Under the pieces are notes generated by a model. The model saw only the letters and a program-made list of their open reading frames with translations, made no database searches and was not told where the DNA came from. 56,613 bases of DNA from positions 1 to 56,613 of IMG/VR virus record IMGVR_UViG_3300023106_000013. One strand, given 5' to 3'. Shown one piece after another: positions 1 to 8,189 of this stretch (position 1 is the stretch's first letter; each line of letters opens with the position of its first letter). The stretch comes from a virus. The position numbers were made by a program, and so were the translations under genes.

Positions 1-1233
1 GAATGCGGCCTGAGCAGTGTATGGCAGTCCGTTATCCGTTCCGCCAACCTCTGCCAGCCTTACCGTTCCATCATTGCACCCGAAATACATTTGGCGATTA
101 TGGACGCCAAAGCACCGATTATCCCAGCCGGTATAGGTGGAGATAGCGCCGGTCTTGAGATTTCCTACAATGGTTAGAGTGGGCTGATTTCCAGTCGCAG
201 GGGTATTGACGTAAAAGGCGTCCTTGCTATCGACCTTGGCGATTTCCCACGGAAGCGAGGCACGAGAGATTGCAGCCTCATTCCACGTGGGTTCGATCTT
301 GACCGAAATAGCATCCATGCCCAGAGCGCCGGGGTCTTTGTAACGGGCTGCGGAAACAGGAACCATGCCCATTTCCGTGGCAATGATGATATCACCGCCC
401 GCCCTAAACCAACCGTTCTTACCCATGGGCTTTGAAATGTCATAGACGTTGACCAGTGACCAGTCAGAACCGCCGGGGAACGATCCAGTAAACACAGCAG
501 CCTCTCCCTCAGTGGACATGACCACAAGATAGGACTGCATTGAAGCCGCGCCGCTTTCGCTGGACCATGTGGCTGTGAAGAGGATCGATCCGCCCTTATT
601 GAATATCCCCGACAGGCTCAAAACAGCAGCCGCGCCGCCAATGCTATCAACCGGCAGATACCAGACATTGAGGCTATTCCCCTCAACCAGATAGATGCGG
701 TTTCGATACGCATTGATATGCGTCAACCCATCCGTCGCCACACCCGTAATCGCTGGCGTCGAACTGGCATTGATGGCCGTCCACGACGCCCCATCATAAA
801 GCTGCAAATCATCCGTGCCGTTCACAACCGGCATGAAATACCCGCCTGTCGTGGCGAAATTGATAAAGGCGTAATAATCTGAGGTCTGGCCTGTGACAGC
901 CGGGGCGGGTGGAATGTTAGGATCAGCAGGCGAGGTCACATCGTAGATACCGCCGCCCGACGCCGCAAAGATTGCCCGCGTATTCCCCACATAGGTCATG
1001 AGGCTCTCGACAGGTTCGGCACCAAGCGTGGCGTGTTTGATATTGCCACCCCGCACAGAAATCCCCGTACGCGTCGGACGCCAGTTGCACATCACGATAG
1101 CCGTCCCCGGCTCCATCGCACCAATGTTCTGGGACGTAACAAGACCCCCAATGGGGGCCGGGAGGGGTTTGGGCTGTGCTTGGGGCCGGGGTTGCCTGCT
1201 ACTCATGCTTGCGAGGCGATTTACAAGGCTCAT
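1..1233 (-). CDS. P22 gp10-like tail/DNA-stabilisation protein, copy A, 3' end cut by window
   Basis: The gene starts at 1233 and runs off the left edge after 411 codons; the other copy (42644-44245) is complete at 533 residues. The product resembles the family of P22 gp10-type packaged-DNA stabilisation proteins, which form the tube below the portal ring and close the filled head. The ATG overlaps the stop of the adaptor gene as ATGA, indicating translational coupling. It differs from copy B by scattered, mostly silent substitutions, for example near 85 and 1110-1130. The family call rests on length, context and the repeated aromatic beta-type pattern; there is no catalytic motif to test. 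Confidence 0.75.
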   Translation of the reverse strand, partial: MSLVNRLASMSSRQPRPQAQPKPLPAPIGGLVTSQNIGAMEPGTAIVMCNWRPTRTGISVRGGNIKHATLGAEPVESLMTYVGNTRAIFAASGGGIYDVTSPADPNIPPAPAVTGQTSDYYAFINFATTGGYFMPVVNGTDDLQLYDGASWTAINASSTPAITGVATDGLTHINAYRNRIYLVEGNSLNVWYLPVDSIGGAAAVLSLSGIFNKGGSILFTATWSSESGAASMQSYLVVMSTEGEAAVFTGSFPGGSDWSLVNVYDISKPMGKNGWFRAGGDIIIATEMGMVPVSAARYKDPGALGMDAISVKIEPTWNEAAISRASLPWEIAKVDSKDAFYVNTPATGNQPTLTIVGNLKTGAISTYTGWDNRCFGVHNRQMYFGCNDGTVRLAEVGGTDNGLPYTAQAAF

Positions 1234-1907
1234 CCGAACGCTCCGGGCATGGTGTATCGGCCTCTAATTCCGCCGCCGATAATTGTCTGTCGAGAGCCAA
1301 CATCGCGGAAGCGCTGCTTTTCTAGGCGCTCCTGGTACTTGGCTAGATCAGCCGAGAAGTCGAAGCCCTTGGCCTCTTTCCAATTCCAGATAAACGAAAG
1401 GCGCAACAGTTCATCATCGAGAACGAACGTGTCAGTGTCAGCCGTGAACGTTGATGGATCGGACCCGACCACGATACTGGTTGAGATATAGCCATAGGAC
1501 AGCGGCATATTATCAGGCAGGATCGGCATGACATTGAGATTGCCGCCGAACACCATCCAGCGCTGCTGCCATGTCGCTACGGGGTAATCGATCAGTTCAA
1601 GCCAATGATTGAAGTCCTGCATTTGCTGAGCAGGGTAGAAACGCCAATTCGGCCCGATAAGGGACGCATCCTTGACCATGCGGCTATAGTCGCTGGGGAG
1701 GGGGAAGGATGTCGCAATCCCGTCACCAGCAATTGTTGCAGTACGGATAAGGCGCTGCCAATCATAGTCATCAAGGATTTGCAGCGCCGCCGTGTTGACG
1801 GTGTTCGTTAGCTCCAAAGCCGTGCGATCAGTGCTGGCAAAGAGCGCTTGCGGGCGCTCAACGTCGATAACAAGACTAGCTGACTGCACGATCTGGAGGA
1901 TGTTCAT
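1230..1907 (-). CDS. Head-tail adaptor protein, P22 gp4-like, copy A
   Basis: This 225-residue protein has an N-terminal helical part (about 1-60, containing NTVNTAALQILDDYDWQ) and a C-terminal part with LLRLSFIWNWKEAKG near 165-180. The layout is typical of the gp4-like adaptors that dock under the portal and start the tail of short-tailed phages. It lies between the capsid-side genes and the gp10-like gene, as expected. Start and stop overlap the neighbours by TAATG and ATGA. Copy B differs at one residue near the C-terminus (Ile versus Ser in the GGG-RG segment). Homology is inferred from pattern and position. Confidence 0.7.
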   Translation of the reverse strand: MNILQIVQSASLVIDVERPQALFASTDRTALELTNTVNTAALQILDDYDWQRLIRTATIAGDGIATSFPLPSDYSRMVKDASLIGPNWRFYPAQQMQDFNHWLELIDYPVATWQQRWMVFGGNLNVMPILPDNMPLSYGYISTSIVVGSDPSTFTADTDTFVLDDELLRLSFIWNWKEAKGFDFSADLAKYQERLEKQRFRDVGSRQTIIGGGIRGRYTMPGAFG

Positions 1908-2608
1908 TATGCCTCACTAGGCGGCGTTTCGCTCAGGATGTTCAGAAGAGTAGCGCGGTTGGGGTTCCCCTTTGGGCGCGCCCCGTAGGCATCGAAAATC
2001 GCCTGCTTTAGCTCTTCATCGGTGCGCGGGTCATCAGTGCTGTCAGGCTCAATCGTTTCGGAGCCAATGGGCGCTGGACGGTTTTCCTGCACCATACGAA
2101 CAAGCTCATCATTGCGAGCTTGCAGGGCTGCGATCTGAGCGAGTACATCCTTCATATCCACACGGCCACCGGCAGCGGCAAGATACTTCTGCGCAGCCTG
2201 TTTGAGCGAATGACCCTGCGGACCAAGGTTCTTGATGTTCTGCCCTTCAAGGCTTGCGAGGTTTTCAATACTGAAGATGGACAGCGCCTTGAGCGTCGAA
2301 AGCTGCACAGCCGTCAGGCCGGGGAGGTTCTGGAGTGGGGTGCCCGTAGCCTCATTGCCACCAGTTTCCTTAAACTTCCGATAATGGTCGGGGAAGCGCA
2401 TGGCGTGGGTGATGACTTCGCCGTTCCGCTCCTCGTGGAAGCCATGGGCAAGATCGTGAAAGTTGAAATTGCGGTTGCCTGCGAAGCGGTATTCAATGCG
2501 CTCCTCATCAACGAAGATAGGACGGCCAGCCTCACGGGAGGCCAGAACGTCCTCAACCTGAGAGGTGTAGAAAATAGGCGTCATGCCTGCCTGTTCAGCG
2601 GTCTGCAT
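1907..2608 (-). CDS. Uncharacterised structural-region protein with helix-hairpin-helix-like segment, copy A
   Basis: The 233-residue product is charged and soluble. Residues 1-90 form an aromatic mixed region, residues about 93-145 (starting NLPGLTAVQLSTLKAL) resemble tandem helix-hairpin-helix units, residues 150-170 look helical and the C-terminus is acidic and disordered-looking. It sits between the capsid/decoration genes and the adaptor, with its own spacer and an upstream terminator-like hairpin. A head-completion or DNA-contacting role is a guess from place and the helix-hairpin-helix likeness. Confidence 0.7.
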   Translation of the reverse strand: MQTAEQAGMTPIFYTSQVEDVLASREAGRPIFVDEERIEYRFAGNRNFNFHDLAHGFHEERNGEVITHAMRFPDHYRKFKETGGNEATGTPLQNLPGLTAVQLSTLKALSIFSIENLASLEGQNIKNLGPQGHSLKQAAQKYLAAAGGRVDMKDVLAQIAALQARNDELVRMVQENRPAPIGSETIEPDSTDDPRTDEELKQAIFDAYGARPKGNPNRATLLNILSETPPSEA

Positions 2609-2640
2609 TCAAGTTGTCCTTATGTCTGAGATAAGAGAAA

Positions 2641-2660
2641 GGCCGGAGCGAACCCCGGCC
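2641..2660 (-). terminator. Intrinsic terminator-like hairpin after the capsid/decoration genes, copy A
   Basis: On the minus strand a GC-only 6-bp stem (2655-2660 with 2641-2646) encloses an 8-nt loop and is followed by TTTCTCTT. It lies 8 nt past the stop of the 111-residue decoration candidate, so it could separate abundant capsid transcripts from the adaptor genes. Confidence 0.6.
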
Positions 2661-2668
2661 CCTTTGTC

Positions 2669-3004
2669 TTAGGTTGGGTTGGCGTTAAACGCCCCACGCC
2701 GAACGTGGACAGCCTCACCAGTCAGGATCGCAAGGCCGGGAGGGGTATAGAAACCGCCCGCGCCGGTTGCGATGGACTTGGTCGCGGGCGTCATCGTAAC
2801 CTGAGTGCCGGTAGTAGCCGTGGCTGCAATGTCAGCAGTCGCCACGACCCAGAAGTATTCACCCCCATCAACGCCGCGAACGACGCTGCCAAGCTGGTAG
2901 GAGGGTGCGCCGATGCTGTTAGCGCCATCATAGAACGCGACAGGCGCGAACTTCTGAGTAACGTCAGGACCAAGCGAGGGAGTAATGCGGAAGGGGTAAG
3001 CCAT
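2669..3004 (-). CDS. Putative head decoration/stabilisation protein, copy A
   Basis: A 111-residue, Gly/Ala/Thr-rich protein with predicted beta character (YFWVVATADIAATATTG near 50-66) and no catalytic motif. It lies 15 nt downstream of the major capsid gene, the usual place for a small head decoration protein. The start has AGGAG upstream. No family is recognised by sequence, so the role rests on position and composition. A terminator-like hairpin follows. Confidence 0.6.
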   Translation of the reverse strand: MAYPFRITPSLGPDVTQKFAPVAFYDGANSIGAPSYQLGSVVRGVDGGEYFWVVATADIAATATTGTQVTMTPATKSIATGAGGFYTPPGLAILTGEAVHVRRGAFNANPT

Positions 3005-3019
3005 TTGTGTTTTCTCCTA

Positions 3020-4033
3020 TCACGCGGCTGGATTCGAGTCATAGAAGCGCCAGCTGTACTGAGGATTGCCCAGAACGAACTGACCTTCCCAGCCGATGAA
3101 CTGTGCGAGCGCATCTTGATTGAGCGGCATCTGACCATCACCTTCAAAGAGACGATCAAAGGCGAACTCATCGCGGTAGTACACATACAGCGAACGGCTT
3201 TCGAGGCCATAGGTTGTATTGGCTGGCATGGAAGCACGAATGCCCGAAGCCAGAACAGCATCAGCGCGACGGCCCGAACCGATGAACTCCAGAGCAGAGA
3301 ACCCGATAGCGCCAAGGCGCGTCTGGTTGACAATGCGCTGATGCGCGACCATCGAGCTTTCAAGGGCGCTGAAGTGCTCCTGCGACATGACCAGCAGGTC
3401 AGCCGAACGGTTGCCCTTCATGCGACGGCCCATGATTTCTCGAAGCATCGGCTGGATCGTGGTCGAAGTAACCTGAGTGCCAATGGTCGGGAAGGCAGAG
3501 TTTGCGTCCCAAGTGGTCGTCTGCCATTCTGGAATGGTGCGGGAGATACCGCCATACACGCCAGTATTGGTGACGATGGGAAGCGCAGCACCAAGGCCAA
3601 CCATGTCACGACCATTAAAGGACGTGCCATTGCCGTTGATGGCGATTTCCAGACCGTCATTCAGGCTTTCAGTCGCAGCCTGAACATAGGACCGAATAAG
3701 CGGAATCATCCGGTCGCCAGTGTTAGCGCGGATTTCAGTGCCGGTGAAGCTGATCGGGGCGTAGATGGCGCTGGGCTGGAACACAGCGTCGTTGAACAGT
3801 TCGATGGGCGGGTTTTCGAGGAAATCGTAGCCCGTCGCCCACTGTGTGCCCTGCTTGGCAAACTGGAGGTGATGGCGGATTTCAGGGCCGTCAAAAGAGC
3901 GGTAGTTACCCTTTTCCTTGACGGTATTGAAAACCACGTTGGAGTTGTAGACCAGTTCCTCAATGCCCGGCTTGTAATAGGCCAGAGTGGCGCTGAGGGT
4001 CTGCTGATAAGCACGCACCGGATTAATGGGCAT
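3020..4033 (-). CDS. Major capsid protein, copy A
   Basis: The 337-residue product has the size and composition of a tailed-phage major capsid protein: an early segment with FNTVKEKGNY, a central glycine-rich NGNGTSFNG element, and a C-terminal part ending in SWRFYDSNPAA. It follows directly after the scaffold-type gene (25 nt gap) and precedes a small decoration candidate, which is the standard order. An HK97-type fold is expected for this class but cannot be shown from sequence alone. The amino-acid sequence is identical in copy B. The long open frame on the opposite strand here is a shadow. Confidence 0.8.
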   Translation of the reverse strand: MPINPVRAYQQTLSATLAYYKPGIEELVYNSNVVFNTVKEKGNYRSFDGPEIRHHLQFAKQGTQWATGYDFLENPPIELFNDAVFQPSAIYAPISFTGTEIRANTGDRMIPLIRSYVQAATESLNDGLEIAINGNGTSFNGRDMVGLGAALPIVTNTGVYGGISRTIPEWQTTTWDANSAFPTIGTQVTSTTIQPMLREIMGRRMKGNRSADLLVMSQEHFSALESSMVAHQRIVNQTRLGAIGFSALEFIGSGRRADAVLASGIRASMPANTTYGLESRSLYVYYRDEFAFDRLFEGDGQMPLNQDALAQFIGWEGQFVLGNPQYSWRFYDSNPAA

Positions 4034-4058
4034 GTAACATTCCCTTAGGGTTTAGAGA

Positions 4059-5249
4059 TCAACCATTGACGGATCGCGCCGCCATTTTGATTGCCTCATC
4101 GAGTGACAGTTTGGCGGACTTGCGCGGGACTTCTGCCCCGTAGGAAAGTGCGCCTTTGACGGATCTACTGCCAGCCGGGTTTAGCGGCCTCTGGGCATTC
4201 GGTGCCGGGGCTACCGGCTCTTGCTGGGTATAGGAACCAACGGGGTTTATCCGTTCGGCCATGTCGTATGCTGCTTCCAAACGCTGTCGTTCAGGAAGTG
4301 TGAACGGCACTTTACCACTGTTCAGGAAAAACGCAATATCGGGCTCTAGCTCCTGATACCGTGGATGCTCTGCTTTGAACGGCGCGATGATGGAACGTTC
4401 AATCTCTGCATTACGCGCCTGCTCTCGGTCCTGCTGGGTTCCAGCAGTGAGTTGCTGAATCTGCTGCGTCAGGGTTTGGACTTGCTGCTGAAGCGCCTGA
4501 GTTTGCCGGTCTGCCTGCGTCGGAGCGGGTTGATTAGCCTGCCCCATGACATGCTGGGCATACTGCTGGGGAGTGACGCCGATGGACTGCAAAATGCGCT
4601 CGACACCAGCAGCGGGGTTTTCGCGAAGGAGCTTGTCAATGTTGGTGTAGTTTGCAAGCGCTTCCTTTACGGTTGTGCCCGCGCCCTTCGCCATCTCATC
4701 GAACTCGCGAAGCTCCTTGCGGTACTCCACGGCTTCGCGGCCCTCATCAAGGCCTTTCTCGTAGTTCTCCATCATGCGGTGCACTTCGCCGCGAACATCC
4801 GGGTTTACCCCAGCCCATGCCTCTTTGGCGCGTGGCAAGAAGTGAGCAGGAGCGCGATTGATATCCCGGCCCTCAGACGGACGAGGTTCGCCGCGTTCCT
4901 GCTCTACTTCCGCACCTTCCGCTGGGTCGCCAGCTTCGGGGTCTAGTTCTGCCTTGGGTTTGGCAGTGAATTTTCCATTATCGCCACGTTCAGGTGCTAC
5001 CTTCTCAGGCTTAGGCTCAACCTTGGCTTCTGGCTTTGCCTCTTTGGGCTCAACCTTTGGCTTGGGTTCCTTATCGGCGCTTTCCTTCGTCTCGGCTGCG
5101 GCCTGCTTTACAGCATCCTCAAGAGACATGGGCTTTTCAGGCTCAACGGGCTCTGGGGCTGGAGCATCAGGGCGAAACTCTGCGCTCCCCGGAGCAGGCG
5201 CATCATTGTCGATAACCGTGGAGAGAGGTTCGGTATTCAATTCGGTCAT
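4059..5249 (-). CDS. Scaffolding-type protein, copy A
   Basis: The 396-residue protein has an extended, charged, Pro/Glu/Lys/Ala-rich N-terminal half (about 1-150), a helical middle (160-235) and a Gln-rich coiled-coil stretch (about 240-275, QTQALQQQVQTLTQQIQQL). This composition, the length and the place just before the capsid gene fit an internal scaffold that guides procapsid assembly and then leaves the head. No protease domain is seen in it or beside it, so removal is probably by exit rather than by cleavage. Confidence 0.75.
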   Translation of the reverse strand: MTELNTEPLSTVIDNDAPAPGSAEFRPDAPAPEPVEPEKPMSLEDAVKQAAAETKESADKEPKPKVEPKEAKPEAKVEPKPEKVAPERGDNGKFTAKPKAELDPEAGDPAEGAEVEQERGEPRPSEGRDINRAPAHFLPRAKEAWAGVNPDVRGEVHRMMENYEKGLDEGREAVEYRKELREFDEMAKGAGTTVKEALANYTNIDKLLRENPAAGVERILQSIGVTPQQYAQHVMGQANQPAPTQADRQTQALQQQVQTLTQQIQQLTAGTQQDREQARNAEIERSIIAPFKAEHPRYQELEPDIAFFLNSGKVPFTLPERQRLEAAYDMAERINPVGSYTQQEPVAPAPNAQRPLNPAGSRSVKGALSYGAEVPRKSAKLSLDEAIKMAARSVNG

Positions 5250-5281
5250 TTTGTTTCCCTTGTCTGAGTTGGGAGGTTTAG

Positions 5282-5641
5282 TTATTCGCCAAGGCGACCG
5301 GCGTTAAGATCGGCAAAGGCCCGTTCTGTCGCCTCACGTATCAGGTTCTCATCTGGCTTGCGGTTCGCCTGCGCTTGCTGCTTGTAGGACTGGTCATCGC
5401 CTATCTCCACAAAAGTAGCCCCCTGAGGGTTTCCACCGGGCTTGTAGCTCTCACGCATAGCGGCTTTGGATGTGTACATTTGACCGTCAGCCATGCTCAT
5501 GAGCGCGGGTTGCTCATCGCTAGTGTTGATGCGCGGGAGCGGGGGCGGGTTGCGATCATCGTATGTGCGATAAACGATTGGCTCAACCTCGCCAGTATCG
5601 AGATTCAAGAAACCGCCCGGAACTGATTTATACCGGGTCAT
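5282..5641 (-). CDS. Small conserved head-region protein, copy A
   Basis: A 119-residue protein whose middle carries MADGQMYTSKAAMRES followed by a Gly/Pro-rich link and FVEIGDD. Short proteins with a D/G-Q-x-YTSK-like motif are common upstream of scaffold and capsid genes in phages of Proteobacteria, with no defined activity. The ATG overlaps the stop of the preceding 43-residue membrane gene as ATGA. Confidence 0.65.
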   Translation of the reverse strand: MTRYKSVPGGFLNLDTGEVEPIVYRTYDDRNPPPLPRINTSDEQPALMSMADGQMYTSKAAMRESYKPGGNPQGATFVEIGDDQSYKQQAQANRKPDENLIREATERAFADLNAGRLGE

Positions 5642-5769
5642 ACGAACCTCACTGCATATTGCCCGAACTTGATAAGCCCGTAGGCCGCTGCGATCACGAG
5701 ACTACGCATAAAAACCCACATACCTATTGCGCGGAGCTTTTCGCCGTCTGAGAGCGAATGTTTGTCCAT
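5638..5769 (-). CDS. Small single-pass membrane protein, copy A
   Basis: The 43-residue product has a polar N-terminus and one hydrophobic segment (about 17-38, MWVFMRSLVIAAAYGLI). The start at 5769 is chosen over the longer upstream frame because it forms a TAATG overlap with the collagen-like gene, and the stop overlaps the next start as ATGA. Function unknown. Confidence 0.6.
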   Translation of the reverse strand: MDKHSLSDGEKLRAIGMWVFMRSLVIAAAYGLIKFGQYAVRFV

Positions 5770-6461
5770 TATCCTAGTGCCTGATCCGTTGCTGATGTAA
5801 TTGTTGCTGTCGTTCCTGAGACGCGGCGAAGGGCCCAGAACCAGCCTGTAGGAACCCATGCTGACAACTGATTGCGCTGCCCGATGCCTAAGCCGATAAC
5901 CAATGCAATGCCTGTCACGGAAGCGCGGAATGTAGCTACCGCCGTTCCGCCCGTTCCTGCTGCTACCTGAGCCTGAACGGGGCCAATGCGAAGCTCTACG
6001 GTATCGGCCTGCGTACCAATCACTGTCACTGTATACGCAGTGTCGATCATGGCGCTGATAAAGCTAGGTTTCGTCGGTACAGATGCCGCGTAAGCCGTGC
6101 CAAAGGCGGGCGTTACCACAGTCGGAGCGGAGACGATGGCGGGGCCAGCGGGGCCGGTTGCGCCATTAGTCCCATTCGTGCCGTTTGTTCCTGCGGTGCC
6201 TGTGGCTCCGGTGAGCCCTATCGGGCCTTGTGAACCAGTATCCCCTTTAGCGCCAGTTGCTCCCGTGCTTCCTGTCGCGCCAACGGGTCCGGCTGGGCCG
6301 ATGGGTCCGATTGAACCAGTAGGTCCAGATGGTCCAGTGTTCCCCGTAGCCCCAACCGCACCCGTTGCTCCGGTATCGCCCTTATCACCTTTGACTCCCT
6401 GCGGGCCTTGGGCTCCATTCCTTCCGACAATCGGGTTCTGTACGCTCCAGTGGTTTATCAC
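5769..6461 (-). CDS. Collagen-like repeat protein, probable head fibre/decoration, copy A
   Basis: The 230-residue product has a short N-terminal anchor (1-15), a Gly-X-Y collagen-like run from about 16 to 107 (units such as [16 protein letters not shown]), and a C-terminal beta-rich head (about 110-230). Gly-X-Y segments in phages form trimeric stalks in fibres. It lies with two other short beta-rich genes between portal and scaffold, so it is more likely a head-surface fibre than a tail fibre. Start overlaps the next product frame as ATGA/TAATG links on both sides. Confidence 0.75.
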   Translation of the reverse strand: MINHWSVQNPIVGRNGAQGPQGVKGDKGDTGATGAVGATGNTGPSGPTGSIGPIGPAGPVGATGSTGATGAKGDTGSQGPIGLTGATGTAGTNGTNGTNGATGPAGPAIVSAPTVVTPAFGTAYAASVPTKPSFISAMIDTAYTVTVIGTQADTVELRIGPVQAQVAAGTGGTAVATFRASVTGIALVIGLGIGQRNQLSAWVPTGWFWALRRVSGTTATITSATDQALG

Positions 6462-6775
6462 AGCGCACCAATCTCATAATCGACAGTGCCAGCAGCCGAC
6501 ATACCTGGGTCCATCGTAATTTCGAAAGCTTCACCCGGGCCATTCTTGTAGGTGTTCTGGCTGTCTGAGCTTTTGTATCGAATCTGCCCGCCATCAGTCA
6601 CGTAGTATGGACCAGCTACTAGATTGCTTGCCGACCAAAACCACACCCTAAGGCTAGTTGGAGCGGAATGAGCGAACGTCAGGAATAGCTCACGCGCTAG
6701 GAAATACTCGCTTGTTCCCGGCGTGAAGATAACGTGAGGACCGGGGCCGGTAATGTCTATGCTTTGACGTGACAA
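6458..6775 (-). CDS. Small beta-rich virion protein, copy A
   Basis: A 105-residue protein with alternating hydrophobic residues and aromatic strands ([20 protein letters not shown] near 40-60) and no cysteines. It is coupled to the collagen-like gene by ATGA, so it may cap or anchor the fibre. No family recognised. Confidence 0.6.
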   Translation of the reverse strand: MSRQSIDITGPGPHVIFTPGTSEYFLARELFLTFAHSAPTSLRVWFWSASNLVAGPYYVTDGGQIRYKSSDSQNTYKNGPGEAFEITMDPGMSAAGTVDYEIGAL

Positions 6776-6784
6776 TGCACTCTC

Positions 6785-7309
6785 CTAAAAGCCAAAGAGC
6801 AATTCATAGACTGCGGCAGGGGTGAGATTGCCAACGCCAGCCGCAAACCGTACCCACGTATTGCCGCCGATCAATTCAGTCTCATATGAGGTAATTGGGA
6901 ATCCGCCGATGGAAACCTTTAGGCCCTGAAGTGCTAGGAGGTAGTTGCTTTGGAACACCGCCAGATAGCGTCCGCTTGCAGTGTCATTGTAGAATGACAG
7001 GAGCGTGGTTGAGGCTGTAGGTTGCGCACTTATAGAGCCGAAAGCGGGCTGTGGAAGGGTTGCGGCACCCGTTGAGTACCCAACATGCTGCCCGTTCGTT
7101 CCCGCTGTCATGTTGATTGTCTGGAAATTCCAGTTAACCGGCGTGAAGCCTTGAACGATGAATGGCGTTCCCTTGTTATCCAGCACGATAGGGAGCCCAA
7201 AGCCATTATCTGCAATCGACATTACCGGCGCGTTGACGGCTGTTGGCCTGACTGGAACACCGATGCCATTTGTTGCGATCACTACAGGGAAACCAGCCAT
7301 TAGCTCCAA
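6785..7309 (-). CDS. Beta-rich virion surface protein candidate, copy A
   Basis: The 174-residue product starts with a repetitive VVIATNGIGVPVRPT segment, followed by a Ser/Thr/Gly-rich domain (about 55-174) with aromatic strand pairs. Such N-termini (GxGxPVR-type) are frequent on phage head or tail surface proteins. Its start overlaps the stop of the next upstream gene by 10 nt. Confidence 0.6.
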   Translation of the reverse strand: MELMAGFPVVIATNGIGVPVRPTAVNAPVMSIADNGFGLPIVLDNKGTPFIVQGFTPVNWNFQTINMTAGTNGQHVGYSTGAATLPQPAFGSISAQPTASTTLLSFYNDTASGRYLAVFQSNYLLALQGLKVSIGGFPITSYETELIGGNTWVRFAAGVGNLTPAAVYELLFGF

Positions 7310-8013
7310 ATCCCGTATGATGCATTGCTATGGATAAGCTGCCATTGCGTTTCAGCGAGACTGTAAATGAACTGGAACAACAGCGTCTTGCCCGTAACCG
7401 TCGAGGTTCGCAGATCAATCGAGGTAAAGGCGTTATATGCTACATTCCATGTGATTGCGCGGTTTGTGCCGTTGTCTCGAATACGAATGATGAGCGATTG
7501 ACCATCAACCGGGATGCCAGTTGGGGCTGCAATCGTCAACGCCCCCGACTGTGCAGAGATGGCTGCAATGTCAGTATTGTTGGCGTTGGGGGTTAGAGTT
7601 GCAGTTGTGGCGACCGTAACAAGGCGGGGCGCTAGATAGGTCGGGATTGCAGGCACCCCACTCAGATCAGCATAAGCGCCGCTAGTGGCAACCGCTGCTA
7701 GCCCGGTGATGGTGCTAGCGGATTGCGTCCCCGTCTGGTTAGCGCGGGCAAAGGCATCCGAGTTCTTATTCTGCGGATCGTACACACTCTTGAGCATGTC
7801 CCCAGCGCCAGCATTTACCCAAGTAAAATCGAGGTTGGCGTTACTGAGCTTGCCGAGAACCTGCCCTGTTAGGCCACCAGCAGGGACAGCCTGCAACATC
7901 GATGCAAGATCGGTACGAATGACTAGGTTTCGATCCACCACGCCAGCGCCGGGGCCTATGGGCAATGTGGACAGATAGTCTCTGAGAGTGCGGCTAGGCA
8001 GTGGCGCGGCCAT
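7300..8013 (-). CDS. Fibre-like virion protein, copy A
   Basis: The 237-residue product has an N-terminal segment with LTGQVLGKLSNANLDFTWVN, a middle with STITGLAAVATSGAYADLSG (both typical connector motifs of phage fibre proteins) and a beta-rich C-terminal domain (about 130-237). It heads the group of surface genes between portal and scaffold. Receptor binding or capsid decoration are both possible. Confidence 0.65.
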   Translation of the reverse strand: MAAPLPSRTLRDYLSTLPIGPGAGVVDRNLVIRTDLASMLQAVPAGGLTGQVLGKLSNANLDFTWVNAGAGDMLKSVYDPQNKNSDAFARANQTGTQSASTITGLAAVATSGAYADLSGVPAIPTYLAPRLVTVATTATLTPNANNTDIAAISAQSGALTIAAPTGIPVDGQSLIIRIRDNGTNRAITWNVAYNAFTSIDLRTSTVTGKTLLFQFIYSLAETQWQLIHSNASYGIWS

Positions 8014-8189
8014 TAGGTAGCCTCCCCCATGAGATAGTTGCCGTTATCGTCGGTGAGGTAAACGCCGTTATCGTCCGTGAGAAGAGCCATGCCGGGAGGA
8101 ATGGACGGAACAGCGCCGCCTAAAATGCCAGGATAAGCCAGCCTCACATTAAGCATAAGCCCGCGACGGCCTTTGGTCTTAACGCTCAT
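8013..8189 (-). CDS. 58-residue protein with duplicated TDDNG motif, copy A
   Basis: This short gene fills the gap between portal and fibre-like gene. It starts at 8189, overlapping the portal 3' end by 11 nt, and its TAA overlaps the next ATG as TAATG. The product has a basic N-terminus, a Gly/Pro-rich middle and a tandem element LLTDDNGVYLTDDNGNYLM. Identical in copy B. It may be an anchor peptide for the fibre group. Confidence 0.6.
   Translation of the reverse strand: MSVKTKGRRGLMLNVRLAYPGILGGAVPSIPPGMALLTDDNGVYLTDDNGNYLMGEAT

Noticed and set aside
2705-4048. 447-codon open frame on the plus strand opposite the capsid gene (again at 45717-47060)
   Set aside because: It mirrors the capsid and decoration genes, has no ribosome site, a composition typical of antisense frames, and is a by-product of codon bias.
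6097-6519. Pro/Val/Ala repeat frame opposite the collagen-like gene
   Set aside because: A Gly-X-Y coding strand always gives a Pro-rich antisense frame; no start signal.
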